DNA of 64,000 nt from Prevotella herbatica (GCF_017347605.1 NZ_AP024484.1:930001-994000); one strand, 5' to 3'. Shown: positions 1-9,639, counted from the stretch's first letter. The notes: generated by a model from the sequence alone, not told the origin. Made by a program: numbers and translations.

Positions 1-342
1 GAGAAGGCAACACCATTGATGTCTGACATAGAATCACTCTATGGTTCAGGTCAATACAAGCAAACATTAGACTCAATAATGTCGTTGAGGAAGAATTATC
101 CTGAAGCGATAGAAACACGTAAGCGTGCCTTGAAAATATGGCAAAACGCATCATTGAAGATGGCCCAACAAGACATCGCACGCACAGATTCTGCACTTCA
201 GGCAACACTAAAGGCTATTTCTTCGACTGGCAATATCGGAAAAAGAAATATGCTGGGCGTGAAACGTGACTCTCTGAAAGCAAGATATGAAGCAATGTGC
301 GGCGTAGTGAGAATGATTCATTATCGCCAAAGTATGAAATGA
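1..342 (+). CDS. C-terminal part of an unrecognised protein (cut by window start)
   Basis: The frame is open from base 1, so the real start lies outside the window and the in-frame TTG/ATG near base 16 should not be taken as the start. The visible part is a charged, helical stretch of about 110 residues with many Lys, Arg and Ala, perhaps a coiled-coil or TPR-like end. No motif allows a family call. It ends 79 bp before the DUF1599 gene on the same strand, with a good promoter in the gap, so the two are probably not strictly co-transcribed. Confidence 0.6.
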   Translation, partial: EKATPLMSDIESLYGSGQYKQTLDSIMSLRKNYPEAIETRKRALKIWQNASLKMAQQDIARTDSALQATLKAISSTGNIGKRNMLGVKRDSLKARYEAMCGVVRMIHYRQSMK

Positions 343-368
343 CATTATCTAAAGCATAAGCCAAAAAA

Positions 369-400
369 TTTGGTGAATTCATTATTAATAAGTAACTTTG
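369..400 (+). promoter_or_regulatory. Bacteroidota-type promoter for the DUF1599-doxX-tpiA genes
   Basis: TTTG at 369-372 is followed after 20 bp by TAACTTTG at 393-400. This matches the -33 TTTG and -7 TAnnTTTG consensus of the primary sigma factor in Bacteroidota. It lies 21 bp before the ATG chosen for the next gene. Confidence 0.7.
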
Positions 401-421
401 CATCGCAAAGTTTTAAGGCTT

Positions 422-964
422 ATGAGCAATTTGAATACAGAGAAACAGTTTGAGAATGTGATGAAAGAATGTCGTGAACTCTTCAGCAAGAAGTTACACG
501 ACTATGGTGCTTCATGGCGCATATTGCGACCGTCGTCACTTACAGACCAACTGTTTATTAAGGCAAAACGTATACGTTCACTGGAGATCAAAAAAGAATC
601 TTTAGTCGGTGAAGGTATACGTCCTGAATTTATAGCACTTATCAATTACGGAATAATAGGATTAATCCAACTCGAAAAAGGATTCGTTGACTCTGTTGAC
701 ATGACAGTGAGCGAAGCCATGACGTTGTATGACAGACATGCCAAGGAAGCTTTGGAACTGATGCTTAAAAAGAATCATGACTATGACGAGGCTTGGCGCT
801 CTATGAGAATCAGCAGCTACACTGATTTCATACTAACAAAAATAGAGAGAGTTAAGGAGATTGAGGATATTAACGGAGAAACTCTTGTTTCAGAAGGCAT
901 TGATTCCAACTACATGGATATTATAAACTATGCGGTATTTGGCGCAATAAAACTGAATGGATAA
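422..964 (+). CDS. DUF1599 domain protein
   Basis: A cytoplasmic protein of 180 residues. An in-frame TTG at 398 overlaps the promoter -7 box, so the ATG at 422 is the better start. The protein holds two similar halves: each contains an alpha-helical HDYxxAWRxxRxxSxTDxxLxKxxR-type segment (HDYGASWR near residue 28, HDYDEAWR near residue 120), which is characteristic of the duplicated DUF1599 family, also called nucleotide-modification-associated domain 1. The function is not established. Its stop overlaps the start of the DoxX-like gene by 8 bp, suggesting translational coupling. The family call is from the repeated motif; the role is unknown. Confidence 0.75.
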   Translation: MSNLNTEKQFENVMKECRELFSKKLHDYGASWRILRPSSLTDQLFIKAKRIRSLEIKKESLVGEGIRPEFIALINYGIIGLIQLEKGFVDSVDMTVSEAMTLYDRHAKEALELMLKKNHDYDEAWRSMRISSYTDFILTKIERVKEIEDINGETLVSEGIDSNYMDIINYAVFGAIKLNG

Positions 965-3068
965 AAGTAGCACATATATTTCTACCAAAGCACGATTTAT
1001 CGGAATACTGGTAAATTTATGCAGATTTGTATTGGCATTTACTTTCATATTCTCGGGGTATGTAAAGGCTATTGATCCAATAGGCACACAGTACAAGCTG
1101 CAAGACTATCTTGGTGCCGTAGGAATGGCGGGCGTTATGCCTGACTGGGTTACGCTAATTACATCAGTGGCTATAGCCGGGTTGGAATTCTCATTGGGAA
1201 TATTCATGTTGTTTGCCATAAGGCGTAGAATATGCTCTAAAATAATATTGGTATTCATGTGCGCTATGACTGCCATTACTATATGGTTGACGATAGCAAA
1301 TCCAATAAAAGACTGCGGATGTTTCGGTGATGCCATCAAACTGACCAACATACAATCACTGATAAAAAACATTATTCTCTTTGTATGTGCTGTAACAGTG
1401 GTATGGAAGCCACTATCTATGGTGAGATTTATATCTAAGAGTACACAATGGATAGTAATCAACTATACCATATTGTTTATTCTGTTGAGCAGTGGCTACA
1501 GTTTGTATTATTTGCCACAATTTGATTTCAGACCTTATCACATAGGTGCCAGCATACGCGATGGGATGACAATTCCCAAGGGAGCTAAACAACCTAAGTT
1601 TGAGACTTCATTTATATTGGAGAAAAACGGGGTTCAAAAGGAGTTTTCGCTTGACAACTATCCAGACTCTACATGGAAGTTCGTAGACAGCAAGACTGTA
1701 CAGATCTCAGAAGGATACATTCCACCAATACATGATTTCTCTATTGAGGATAAAAATACAGGGGAAGATATCACAAAAAAAGTACTGGACTATAAAGGAT
1801 ATATATTCCTACTAATAGCTCCACATCTTGAACAAGCAGATGATTCCAACTTTGGCGACATAGACCAGATATACGAATATGCTCAACAACAAAACGTGCA
1901 ATTCTATTGTCTGACAGCAAGTAACGACAAGCCAATAAAAAGGTGGATAGACATCACTGGGGCAGAATATCCTTTCTGTACAACAGACGAGACCACCCTT
2001 AAGACTATCATTAGAAGCAATCCTGGGTTGCTACTGATTAAAGACGGCAGAATAATAAATAAGTGGAGCCACAATGACTTACCTTCAGAAGGAACTCTGA
2101 ACAAGCCACTGCTACAGACTGAAATCGGCAAGATGCCAAATGACACTGTTTGGGGAAAAATACTTGAAATAGTATTATGGTTCATATTACCATTAATGAT
2201 TCTAACCATAGCTGACTGGATGCTGGCTTGGAGTAAATGGGTAAGAAACAAGGAAAAGGAAGACAAAGATAAAATATATCAACTGTTTAATAAAAAGAAA
2301 AATAAAATGAGAAAGAAAATCGTAGCAGGTAACTGGAAAATGAACATGAACCTGCAAGATGGTGTTGCTCTTGCTAAAGAGATCAACGAAGCTTTAGTTG
2401 CAGACAAGCCTAACTGTGGTGTAGTTATTTGTACACCTTTCATCCACTTGGCTAGTGTTGCACAGGTACTTGACCAGAACGTAGTTGGTCTTGGTGCAGA
2501 GGATTGTGCTGACAAGGAAAAGGGAGCTTTCACTGGTGAAGTTTCAGCCGAAATGGTAAAGAGCACAGGTGCTCAGTATGTTATTTTAGGCCACTCAGAG
2601 CGTCGCCAGTATTATGGTGAGACTGCAGAGATCCTTAAGGATAAGGTACAACTTGCATTGAAGAACGGTTTGAAGGTTATCTTCTGCTGTGGTGAAACTC
2701 TTGAAGAGCGCGAAGGTAACAAGCAGAACGAAGTTGTTAAGGCTGAACTTGCCGACAGCGTATTCAATTTGAGCGCAGAAGAGTGGAAGAATATCATTCT
2801 TGCATACGAGCCAATTTGGGCTATCGGTACAGGTAAGACTGCTACTTCTGATCAGGCTGAAGAAATGCTTGCATATATCCGTTCTACTGTTGCTGAAAAG
2901 TATGGTAAGGAAGCTGCAGAGGATACAACAATCCTTTATGGTGGTAGCTGCAAGGCTTCTAATGCTCCTGAGCTATTCTCTAAGCCAAATATCGACGGTG
3001 GTCTTATCGGTGGTGCTTCTTTGAAGGCTGCTGATTTCAAGGGTATCATTGACGCTTGGAAGAAATAA
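957..3068 (+). CDS. DoxX/MauE-like membrane protein fused in frame to triose-phosphate isomerase
   Basis: One uninterrupted frame of 703 codons. Residues 1-160 form a four-helix DoxX/MauE-like membrane unit with the redox-type motif KDCGCFGD near residue 120. Residues 190-400 look like an extracytoplasmic thioredoxin-like domain, though no CxxC is visible. A final membrane helix lies around residues 400-420, and a basic linker runs straight into [13 protein letters not shown], the N-terminus of triose-phosphate isomerase. In related genomes these are neighbouring but, as far as I recall, separate genes. Codon use changes at the junction: the first part is rich in ATA and AGA, the TIM part uses GTT, GCT, AAG and CGC like a highly expressed gene. 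Either the fusion is real, or TIM is also started internally at 2307, or a one-base indel removed the first gene's stop. Confidence 0.8.
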   Translation: MDKSSTYISTKARFIGILVNLCRFVLAFTFIFSGYVKAIDPIGTQYKLQDYLGAVGMAGVMPDWVTLITSVAIAGLEFSLGIFMLFAIRRRICSKIILVFMCAMTAITIWLTIANPIKDCGCFGDAIKLTNIQSLIKNIILFVCAVTVVWKPLSMVRFISKSTQWIVINYTILFILLSSGYSLYYLPQFDFRPYHIGASIRDGMTIPKGAKQPKFETSFILEKNGVQKEFSLDNYPDSTWKFVDSKTVQISEGYIPPIHDFSIEDKNTGEDITKKVLDYKGYIFLLIAPHLEQADDSNFGDIDQIYEYAQQQNVQFYCLTASNDKPIKRWIDITGAEYPFCTTDETTLKTIIRSNPGLLLIKDGRIINKWSHNDLPSEGTLNKPLLQTEIGKMPNDTVWGKILEIVLWFILPLMILTIADWMLAWSKWVRNKEKEDKDKIYQLFNKKKNKMRKKIVAGNWKMNMNLQDGVALAKEINEALVADKPNCGVVICTPFIHLASVAQVLDQNVVGLGAEDCADKEKGAFTGEVSAEMVKSTGAQYVILGHSERRQYYGETAEILKDKVQLALKNGLKVIFCCGETLEEREGNKQNEVVKAELADSVFNLSAEEWKNIILAYEPIWAIGTGKTATSDQAEEMLAYIRSTVAEKYGKEAAEDTTILYGGSCKASNAPELFSKPNIDGGLIGGASLKAADFKGIIDAWKK
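2307..3068 (+). CDS. tpiA: Triose-phosphate isomerase (internal start of the fused frame)
   Basis: Interconverts dihydroxyacetone phosphate and glyceraldehyde 3-phosphate in glycolysis. From the ATG at 2307 the product is 253 residues, the usual family length. Catalytic signatures are all present: NWKMN with Lys11, the His-containing ILGHSERR, the catalytic-Glu loop [11 protein letters not shown], and the phosphate-binding YGGS near the C-terminus. The 25 bases before the ATG are almost pure A with a few T and G, typical of translation start regions in Bacteroidota. In the +1 frame a TGA overlaps this ATG as ATGA, which would be a normal coupled stop-start if the upstream gene were shifted by one base. 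I think a free TIM is the main product. Confidence 0.85.
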   Translation: MRKKIVAGNWKMNMNLQDGVALAKEINEALVADKPNCGVVICTPFIHLASVAQVLDQNVVGLGAEDCADKEKGAFTGEVSAEMVKSTGAQYVILGHSERRQYYGETAEILKDKVQLALKNGLKVIFCCGETLEEREGNKQNEVVKAELADSVFNLSAEEWKNIILAYEPIWAIGTGKTATSDQAEEMLAYIRSTVAEKYGKEAAEDTTILYGGSCKASNAPELFSKPNIDGGLIGGASLKAADFKGIIDAWKK

Positions 3069-3132
3069 TAAAAATATTGAAATGCAGGGATATTGTAATG
3101 ATATGAGTATTGTTTAATGACATCTCTCTGTC

Positions 3133-3150
3133 ATGCCGATATCCCGGCAT
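3133..3150 (+). terminator. Weak hairpin after tpiA
   Basis: ATGCCG and CGGCAT form a 6-bp stem with a 6-base loop, followed by ATTTTC. The T-run is poor, so this may be attenuating or just a short inverted repeat. Confidence 0.3.
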
Positions 3151-3180
3151 ATTTTCAACATTAACACATAACAAAAATAT

Positions 3181-3906
3181 ATGAATAAGTTCGTTATATC
3201 GTCAATAATTGCATTAGGTATTGCCGTTAACGCTGGCGCACAAACTTACCTCGACCATCTGAAGAAGAACGTCGCAGGTGAAGGTAACGTTACTGTTACT
3301 CAAAGCAAGGAAATTGATGAATTGGTTAACGGCAAGAAGATACAGACTCAACAAAAGGCTGACAACACCGTCAAAAAAGGGAAAAAAACTGAAACTAACA
3401 GAAGCGAAATAAACCGCAACAAAAACAATATCAAACCACAAAATGTGATTGGAGACTCTACAAAGCATCACAACAATAATTATAACTATAACAACAAAAA
3501 TGAGAGTATAGTTAATAATGAGAAGAGTCCTGAGAAACGAGAAAATACAACTAAGCAGAAAAGCGAGCCAGTTAGGATTGACGACGATGAAGAGTTTGAC
3601 ATTCCAACAATTGACATGCGCAAAAAAGTGATGCGCGACAGCAGAAAGGTAACGGGATTCAGAGTCCAGGCCTTCTCCGGCGGCAACTCAAGAAATGACA
3701 GAATGAAAGCTGAACAAGCTAGAACAACAATAAAACTCAAATATCCCGAAGAACCTATATATGTACATTTCTATTCTCCACATTGGATATGCAGAGTAGG
3801 AAACTACCGCAACTTCGAAGAAGCTAGAACTATGCTCATGAAAATTAAGGCTTTGGGATATAGACAAGCATGTATTGTGAAAGGAACAATTTCCGTACAA
3901 TACTGA
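3181..3906 (+). CDS. Secreted SPOR-domain protein
   Basis: 241 residues. A signal peptide (MNKFVISSIIALGIAVNAGA) is followed by a low-complexity, Lys/Asn/Gln-rich linker to about residue 135. A C-terminal SPOR domain of about 80 residues begins at VTGFRVQAFSGG and contains WICRVGNYRNFEEA. SPOR domains bind denuded peptidoglycan glycan strands, so this is probably a periplasmic or outer-membrane-associated envelope protein. It sits between tpiA and folE, 26 bp before folE, on the same strand. The domain call is firm; the exact role is not visible. Confidence 0.8.
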   Translation: MNKFVISSIIALGIAVNAGAQTYLDHLKKNVAGEGNVTVTQSKEIDELVNGKKIQTQQKADNTVKKGKKTETNRSEINRNKNNIKPQNVIGDSTKHHNNNYNYNNKNESIVNNEKSPEKRENTTKQKSEPVRIDDDEEFDIPTIDMRKKVMRDSRKVTGFRVQAFSGGNSRNDRMKAEQARTTIKLKYPEEPIYVHFYSPHWICRVGNYRNFEEARTMLMKIKALGYRQACIVKGTISVQY

Positions 3907-3932
3907 TATTATTAACATTAGAACGATAAGAT

Positions 3933-4526
3933 ATGAATCCGGAAAATGAATTTCGTGATGGTCTTGACGACCTAGCATTACATTATAAAGAGGTGTTGAA
4001 AATATTGGGCGAGGATCCTGAGCGTGAAGGGCTTGAGAAAACACCTATGCGTGTAGCAAAAGCAATGCAGATTCTTACCCGCGGATATACACAAGATCCG
4101 CACAAGGTTCTTACAGATGCTATCTTCAAGGAAGATTACAACCAAATGGTAATAGTTAAGGACATAGACGTATTTTCACTTTGCGAACATCACATGCTAC
4201 CTTTCTACGGAAAGGCCCATATAGCTTATATTCCGAACGGATATATCACTGGACTAAGTAAGATAGCACGTGTTGTTGACATATTCAGCCATAGACTGCA
4301 AGTACAGGAAAGACTTACCCAACAGATAAAAGACTGTATTCAGGAAACCCTAAAACCTCAAGGCGTGATGGTCGTTATCGAGGCCAAGCACATGTGTATG
4401 CAGATGCGCGGAGTAGAGAAACAGAATTCAATCACCACGACAAGTGATTTCAGCGGAGTGTTTAATTCTCTTACTACACGACAGGAATTCATGAGTCTTC
4501 TTCGTGGAGAATCTAAAAGAATATAA
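3933..4526 (+). CDS. folE: GTP cyclohydrolase I
   Basis: Converts GTP to 7,8-dihydroneopterin triphosphate, the first step of tetrahydrofolate and pterin synthesis, in the cytoplasm. 197 residues, normal for the type IA enzyme. The zinc and active-site motif [18 protein letters not shown], the substrate-binding segment [12 protein letters not shown], and the second zinc cysteine in HMCMQMRGV are all intact, as is the [10 protein letters not shown] tail. The gene follows the SPOR gene by 26 bp and is probably transcribed with it. A perfect hairpin lies just after its stop. Confidence 0.95.
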   Translation: MNPENEFRDGLDDLALHYKEVLKILGEDPEREGLEKTPMRVAKAMQILTRGYTQDPHKVLTDAIFKEDYNQMVIVKDIDVFSLCEHHMLPFYGKAHIAYIPNGYITGLSKIARVVDIFSHRLQVQERLTQQIKDCIQETLKPQGVMVVIEAKHMCMQMRGVEKQNSITTTSDFSGVFNSLTTRQEFMSLLRGESKRI

Positions 4527-4542
4527 AAAAAGTGTGCTATGA

Positions 4543-4561
4543 GATGCAAGATTCTTGCATC
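4543..4561 (+). terminator. Hairpin after folE
   Basis: GATGCAAG and CTTGCATC form a perfect 8-bp stem with an ATT loop, 16 bp after the folE stop. There is no strong T-run, so it may terminate weakly or act as an mRNA 3'-end stabiliser. Confidence 0.45.
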
Positions 4562-4603
4562 CCTGGCATTTACCTTATACATAATATTAATTTAAAACAT
4601 GAT

Positions 4604-5236
4604 ATGAAAAATCTAAAAAACGCAATCTTGATTTTGTTCTGCTCTGTTTTGGCAGCAACAACTTTTACGTCGTGCCTAAGCGATGACAACAACGACAACA
4701 ACAACAATGTCATCACACTGACTGGTGCACAGCGTACACAAACTCTCCAGGCTCTTGCAGGTGATTATTCAGGTTATCTCTATTTCTATAACACCACCAA
4801 AAAGGATTCTGTAGAAGTTGACTGGAAGGTATCAGCATCAGACTCTACATTGACTAGTTTTTCATTCCCGATTAGCTTCTTGCAGAACTATGTAGCTACT
4901 AACTCTGCAATCAAAGATGCTGTTACAAATGCTGGAAGTCAAACTCTTATAGGAGCTGTTAACACATATGCGCAAGCATCTACAACTTATTGGAATCAGA
5001 ATTATTATTTCTATCTGTTAACACCTGCAAACAAGACTCTTAATTTCACTTACAACGGAAAAGCTTGCCAAATAACTTTCGCTGATTATATGGCTAATAG
5101 TTCTTATGGATATATCTATCCACAGATTCAATATTACAATAAAAAGAGCAGCATCAATTTCGTTATTAAGAGCGTAAAAGTTGGCGACGATCAAATTGAT
5201 GTAAACACTGTCTTCCAAGCTGTCGGAAGCAAATAA
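4604..5236 (+). CDS. DUF4840-like lipoprotein
   Basis: 210 residues from the ATG at 4604, chosen because it gives a clean lipoprotein signal peptide (MKNLKNAILILFCSVLAATT) ending in the lipobox TSC. The upstream in-frame ATG at 4532 lies within the preceding hairpin region. The cysteine is followed by LSDDNNDNNNN, an acidic stretch that resembles the surface-export signal of Bacteroidota lipoproteins. The rest is a Ser/Thr/Asn-rich beta-type domain with no catalytic motif. It resembles the Bacteroidota DUF4840 lipoproteins from memory; the function is unknown. It precedes the exonuclease gene by 21 bp. Confidence 0.65.
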   Translation: MKNLKNAILILFCSVLAATTFTSCLSDDNNDNNNNVITLTGAQRTQTLQALAGDYSGYLYFYNTTKKDSVEVDWKVSASDSTLTSFSFPISFLQNYVATNSAIKDAVTNAGSQTLIGAVNTYAQASTTYWNQNYYFYLLTPANKTLNFTYNGKACQITFADYMANSSYGYIYPQIQYYNKKSSINFVIKSVKVGDDQIDVNTVFQAVGSK

Positions 5237-5257
5237 ACTAATTAAAACAGTCACAAT

Positions 5258-6010
5258 ATGAAATTTATCTCTTGGAACGTTAATGGTTTGCGTGCATGTG
5301 TTGGAAAGGATTTTGAAAAGTATTTCAATGCTCTAAACGCAGACTTCTTCTGTCTTCAGGAAACAAAGATGCAGCAAGGACAACTTGACCTGCAGTTTCC
5401 GGGTTATGAATCTTATTGGAACTATGCCGAGAAAAAGGGCTATAGCGGAACCGCTATATTTACGAAGCATAAACCATTGAGCATTAAATACGGGATTGGG
5501 ATCGAAGAGCACGACCATGAAGGCCGTGTTATAGCTCTTGAATATGATAAATTTTATATTGTAACTGTTTATACACCAAATTCTCAGGACGGACTTCGAC
5601 GCCTGGAATATCGCATGAAATGGGAAGAGGACTTTCAGGCTTTTCTTCATGAACTTGACAAAAACAAACCTGTCATCGTATGTGGTGATATGAATGTAGC
5701 ACACGAGGAAATAGATATCAAGAATCCAAAGACTAACCATAAAAATGCAGGATTCACTGATGAGGAAAGAGAGAAGATGACAACCTTGCTAGACAATGGA
5801 TTCGTTGACTCGTTCCGTACTTTGTATCCTGAGCAAGTAACTTACAGTTGGTGGAGTTATCGTTTCCATGCGCGTGAAAATAATACAGGCTGGCGTATCG
5901 ACTACTTTCTGACTTCAGAACGTATAAAAGATAATATCGAAGATGCCAAAATACATACAGATATATTTGGTAGCGATCACTGCCCTGTGGAACTTGATAT
6001 CAACCTATAA
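5258..6010 (+). CDS. xth: Exodeoxyribonuclease III
   Basis: A 250-residue Mg2+-dependent AP endonuclease and 3'-5' exonuclease for base-excision repair. It has all family signatures: ISWNVNGLRA at the start, the catalytic LQETK, YTPNSQDG, the GDMNVAH motif, the WRIDYFL segment and the terminal SDHCPV with the catalytic His. The length matches ExoA/XthA proteins. It is the last gene of the + strand block and ends at a strong bidirectional hairpin shared with the convergent metallophosphoesterase gene. Confidence 0.93.
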   Translation: MKFISWNVNGLRACVGKDFEKYFNALNADFFCLQETKMQQGQLDLQFPGYESYWNYAEKKGYSGTAIFTKHKPLSIKYGIGIEEHDHEGRVIALEYDKFYIVTVYTPNSQDGLRRLEYRMKWEEDFQAFLHELDKNKPVIVCGDMNVAHEEIDIKNPKTNHKNAGFTDEEREKMTTLLDNGFVDSFRTLYPEQVTYSWWSYRFHARENNTGWRIDYFLTSERIKDNIEDAKIHTDIFGSDHCPVELDINL

Positions 6011-6030
6011 AAGGATAAGCAACTAAGATG

Positions 6031-6080
6031 AAAAGGGCAGTGAGAGAAGATATACAATATATCATACACTCACTGCTTTT
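6031..6080. terminator. Bidirectional terminator between xth and the metallophosphoesterase gene
   Basis: AAAAG...GCAGTGAG (6031-6044) pairs with CTCACTGC...CTTTT (6069-6080). The A-rich 5' flank and T-rich 3' flank make it usable from both strands. Confidence 0.7.
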
Positions 6081-6186
6081 CACCCATTATTTTATTTACT
6101 TGTTTATTTCCTTAACATTATAGTTCAACGTTGCCATTTCTACTAAATAGAAATACACGACTGCCAAGTTTATAATGGTTTTAGGC

Positions 6187-7572
6187 TTAATAATCAATTG
6201 GATTTGACGAAAGATATACATCCTTACTATCTAATACGCTATGTGCACCATAAAGATATTTATATAATTTAATATTTAATATTTTATGATTAGTCTTCTT
6301 TGGAGTAATAACAACAAAATTCATATTTATTGAGTCCTGTTCAATAACATCACTCTTATTACGAGTTTTTCTATCTTCCCAAGTTCCTGTATTTGCGTAA
6401 ACACAAGCGGAGTCGATCGTATTCTTGTAAGCCGTCATTTTTGGTATATGAGTGTGTCCAAATACGACAACGCGAACACGCTGTCTACCTGGACAGTGAA
6501 AATACTGAACATCAGATTGATTATCAATATATTGAGTTTTCAAACTTCCAATAATTGCAGAATCAATTTGTGTCGCAACACGTGCACCATTTACTACCAT
6601 ACGAGCATTCCAAGCTGCTTGAGTAAACAACCCATTATACATATTCATTTGTATTTTACCATCAGCATCATTATAAGGAAGAACGTCATTTATAGAATAA
6701 GTCTTAGTGAAATGATCTACATTTGTGGTAATAATCTTGTCATCAAAGTTATCATTAACATATATAACACTATCTAAAACTTGCTTCCACAATTTATAAT
6801 ATACATATTTACTAACTTGTTCTGGATCATTCTTATCGTTTAATACTACATTTGGTACCCTTGTCCTATTTTCTATTGCAATTGGATTTACAAATGAGTT
6901 AGCAGCAATACGAGCAAAGAAATATCCTGGTGCAAAAGTTGTCCCATTAGCGTTTGGATCAGCCCCATTTGGAGTTAAGCCGCTAAAAAAATCATATCGA
7001 TGTCCATGCTCTATTGCGATTTCCGGATAATTATCTGGATAATAAGTTCCAAGTTCATTGTGATCTTTATCACGAGCTTGATTCACTCCGGGCATTGCTA
7101 AATCAATACTAGCTGGAGTAAATCCCATGTCATGATTACCAGGGATATAAGTTACCTTAATTTTTTTATCGTTTATAATACCATTAAGAACATCAAATAT
7201 AGCTTTATTTGATGCTACAGTTTTAAGAATAAAATCAGACTGACTTTTGTTCTCATAAGTATTAGTACGTGAAGGGATATACCACTCATCAAACATATCA
7301 CCTGCAATAACCAATTCTTTTATTGTACTAGATGCTCTTACTTCGTTAAGGAATTGATTTAGACGGTTAAGATGTTTCACATTTTCAGAATAAGCAAGAT
7401 CATTTCCTAGATGCAAATCACTAATAACAACAATTTTGTTTCTTAAAACACTATCAGCAAGTTCGCTTGCTGGGTCAAAAGGATTAACTACCTTTGCAAC
7501 ATCATCATTATCTGAGCTACAAGACACAAATAATAATGCGAATAATAAGAATAGAAAAGCTACTTTTTTCAT
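6187..7572 (-). CDS. Surface lipoprotein metallophosphoesterase
   Basis: 461 residues. A lipoprotein signal peptide ends at VSC, followed by SSDNDD, an acidic surface-export-like stretch. All blocks of the calcineurin-like metallophosphoesterase fold are present in order: DLHLG (metal), GDMFDEW, GNHDMG, EHGHRYD and the C-terminal GHTHIPK. The enzyme should bind two metals and hydrolyse a phosphoester; the DLHLG...GDMFDEW pattern resembles UDP-2,3-diacylglucosamine hydrolase-type proteins, but the substrate cannot be told from sequence. The gene is divergent from the membrane AraC regulator, which may control it. Confidence 0.8.
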   Translation of the reverse strand: MKKVAFLFLLFALLFVSCSSDNDDVAKVVNPFDPASELADSVLRNKIVVISDLHLGNDLAYSENVKHLNRLNQFLNEVRASSTIKELVIAGDMFDEWYIPSRTNTYENKSQSDFILKTVASNKAIFDVLNGIINDKKIKVTYIPGNHDMGFTPASIDLAMPGVNQARDKDHNELGTYYPDNYPEIAIEHGHRYDFFSGLTPNGADPNANGTTFAPGYFFARIAANSFVNPIAIENRTRVPNVVLNDKNDPEQVSKYVYYKLWKQVLDSVIYVNDNFDDKIITTNVDHFTKTYSINDVLPYNDADGKIQMNMYNGLFTQAAWNARMVVNGARVATQIDSAIIGSLKTQYIDNQSDVQYFHCPGRQRVRVVVFGHTHIPKMTAYKNTIDSACVYANTGTWEDRKTRNKSDVIEQDSINMNFVVITPKKTNHKILNIKLYKYLYGAHSVLDSKDVYLSSNPIDY

Positions 7573-7644
7573 TGTCAGTTAAATTTAATTATTATTTCTT
7601 TGAGTTATTATTTTAAATACAGATCATGACTACAATCAACGTGG

Positions 7645-7652
7645 CAAAGTTA
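7645..7652 (-). promoter_or_regulatory. -7 box for the metallophosphoesterase gene
   Basis: Read on the - strand, TAACTTTG matches TAnnTTTG, about 73 bp before the start codon. No clear -33 TTTG was seen. Confidence 0.5.
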
Positions 7653-7748
7653 ATCAATACAATACATTCAGGTGTTTCATTATCACAATTTGCATGTCTC
7701 ATTACCACAAAATTTGATGATATTTACTTAATATATCCATTTTTTGAT

Positions 7749-7756
7749 TAAATTTG
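7749..7756 (+). promoter_or_regulatory. -7 box for the membrane AraC regulator
   Basis: TAAATTTG matches TAnnTTTG, 13 bp before the ATG at 7769. An in-frame TTG at 7754 falls inside this box, which argues against it as the start. Confidence 0.5.
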
Positions 7757-7768
7757 CAAAATAAAATT

Positions 7769-8848
7769 ATGAAAAGTCTATATTTAGCCACCACATTTGC
7801 CGCAGCCATAGCATGCTTGCTTACATCGTTGCTCATATTCGCCCGTAGAAAAAGTGGCGAAAGATCTAGAATTATTCTTGCCTGTATAGTACTTTTCTCT
7901 GTGGCCAATTACATTACAAGGTTTTATGCCTTAAGCAATGGAGAAGTACCCGAATTGGTCATTTCTGCACCAATGCTACTGCTTGCGATATTCATGGTGA
8001 TATCTTACATCATGTATCCTATCGAAGTGATATCACCAGGATATCTAAATACCTGGCGAATAATAAAACTATATAGTCCATTACTTTTTTTAGTGCTAAT
8101 TTATAATGTATTAAAGATCTTTGGAGTTGCATTTCCACCATTTCATTCTTTATTAGAAATGCTACCCCATTTTACAAGGATTGATGTTTGGTTTAGAATT
8201 TTTCTTGTTGTATTGGTATTCACTCCTGTCGTGTTAATATTCATGGTACCATATACTAGACGTTACAATAATACAGATAGAGTATGGATGATGAAGTATA
8301 CCATTTGTTTCATCGTAAATACTATTGCGTATATTATTATTCTTATATCAGACCACCTTATTATAAAAACTCTCTATTATTATGTTAGTGTAGGATGCAG
8401 TATATATATAGCATACATGGAATTATTTGAGAGACTGATAAAGCAACAAGAATCAAATTCAGCAGAAACTACTAACGAATATAGCAAAGAGCCTGAATAC
8501 ATTGAAGAAGCAGAAGAGAAAGCAAATTCGCTATGTGAAAGAGTGGTTATACACATGAGACGCACATCAGACTACAGAAATCCAGATATATCACTCAACT
8601 CTATGGCAGCATCTCTATACACCAATAGAACTACACTCTCAAAAGCTTTGAGAGAACTAGGATATACTAATTTCAACGCATATATAAATTCTTTACGTAT
8701 TGAAGACTTTATTAATCGAGTGAAAAATGAGCGGATATATAACTATCAGGATATATTCTACAATGTAGGCTTCCGTTCTAGATCAACTGCTATCCGTAAC
8801 TTTAAGCAATATACTGGTAAAACGCCATCAGAATATTTCAACAAATAG
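7769..8848 (+). CDS. Membrane-anchored AraC-family transcriptional regulator
   Basis: 359 residues from the ATG at 7769. The N-terminal half has about seven hydrophobic helices, starting at YLATTFAAAIACLLTSLLIF and ending near residue 215. A charged linker rich in Glu (about residues 220-250) leads to a C-terminal AraC/HTH_18 DNA-binding domain with two helix-turn-helix units (SLNSMAASLYTNRTTLSKAL and YQDIFYNVGFRSRSTAIRNF, ending TGKTPSEYF). This layout is common in Prevotella and Bacteroides and suggests that the membrane part senses a signal. The ligand is unknown. It faces the divergent metallophosphoesterase gene. Confidence 0.8.
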   Translation: MKSLYLATTFAAAIACLLTSLLIFARRKSGERSRIILACIVLFSVANYITRFYALSNGEVPELVISAPMLLLAIFMVISYIMYPIEVISPGYLNTWRIIKLYSPLLFLVLIYNVLKIFGVAFPPFHSLLEMLPHFTRIDVWFRIFLVVLVFTPVVLIFMVPYTRRYNNTDRVWMMKYTICFIVNTIAYIIILISDHLIIKTLYYYVSVGCSIYIAYMELFERLIKQQESNSAETTNEYSKEPEYIEEAEEKANSLCERVVIHMRRTSDYRNPDISLNSMAASLYTNRTTLSKALRELGYTNFNAYINSLRIEDFINRVKNERIYNYQDIFYNVGFRSRSTAIRNFKQYTGKTPSEYFNK

Positions 8849-8984
8849 ATACCTGAAAAAAATAGTGGAGATGAATCTCGGATATAAAAGCAACGTGAGA
8901 GAATAGAATCATATCATTCCGATCAGAAGTTCTAGTCATTTATCTTATCTATAAGTATCAAAACGCTGTATAAAGTATAAAACG

Positions 8985-9016
8985 AAAATGCCCGCTTCTC
9001 ACGAAGCAGGCATTTT
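8985..9016. terminator. Terminator between convergent genes
   Basis: AAAATGCCCGCTTC and GAAGCAGGCATTTT form a 14-position stem with one C-A mismatch and a TCAC loop. Flanking A and T runs let it serve the + strand AraC gene and the - strand MORN-like gene. Confidence 0.75.
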
Positions 9017-9083
9017 CTTCTTGTTTATTGTTTAAATAGAGACTTTTGTAATTTATCTTTTTATTAAGAGAGAAATCATTTTT

Positions 9084-9593
9084 TTACATAAAAGACTGCA
9101 AATCAGAGATAGGACGTTTCTCCATAGTGCCATCAGCATTTGTTATTGTGAAGTAATCATGAGCTGATTTACCGTTCACGAACTGAACTACTGCAACACC
9201 ACCCTGACGCATCTGCATTGTGAAATATCCTTCACGCTTTCCGTTTACATACTTTCCGTGCCATTTTTCCTTACCATTTTTATAATAAGTAGTAATCTCA
9301 CCGTCGAGTACTGTATTTGTATCATTACCAAGATCAATAAAACTGTAAGCACCTTCTGCCCTCAAAGTTCCATTCATATAGAAGTCTTGGAAGACATTTT
9401 TCTTATTAAGTCCTTGACCTTGTTTCATTAGCAATCTATAATAGCTTGCTTGTCCACTTGTAGCAACATTCATCATGTTTTCTGCATAATAAATAGTGTC
9501 AGCTACAACAACTGCATTTTCGGCTACATGTTTGCGACCATAACTTACGATGGTCAACATTGCCATTACTGATATCAAAAGGAATCGTCTCAT
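9084..9593 (-). CDS. Small secreted protein with MORN-like repeats
   Basis: 169 residues. A signal peptide (MRRFLLISVMAMLTIVSYG) is followed by a region of beta-strand repeats: FYMNGTLRAEGAY, GEITTYYKNGKEKWHGKYV and NGKREGYF. These G-x-x-xxYYxNGKxxxxGxYxNGxxxG units resemble MORN or YwqK-like antitoxin repeats. No catalytic residues stand out. Such short periplasmic MORN proteins are common in Bacteroidota and have no assigned function. The gene is single, with its own -7 box and a terminator shared with the convergent regulator gene. Confidence 0.6.
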   Translation of the reverse strand: MRRFLLISVMAMLTIVSYGRKHVAENAVVVADTIYYAENMMNVATSGQASYYRLLMKQGQGLNKKNVFQDFYMNGTLRAEGAYSFIDLGNDTNTVLDGEITTYYKNGKEKWHGKYVNGKREGYFTMQMRQGGVAVVQFVNGKSAHDYFTITNADGTMEKRPISDLQSFM

Positions 9594-9631
9594 AATTGTA
9601 TACTTTTTAGGTTTTTATTCTTTTTCTGATG

Positions 9632-9639
9632 CAAATATA
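9632..9639 (-). promoter_or_regulatory. -7 box for the MORN-like gene
   Basis: On the - strand TATATTTG matches TAnnTTTG, 39 bp before the start codon. Confidence 0.55.

Noticed and set aside
398..400. TTG start for the DUF1599 gene
   Set aside because: The TTG is part of the promoter -7 box; the ATG at 422 is better placed.
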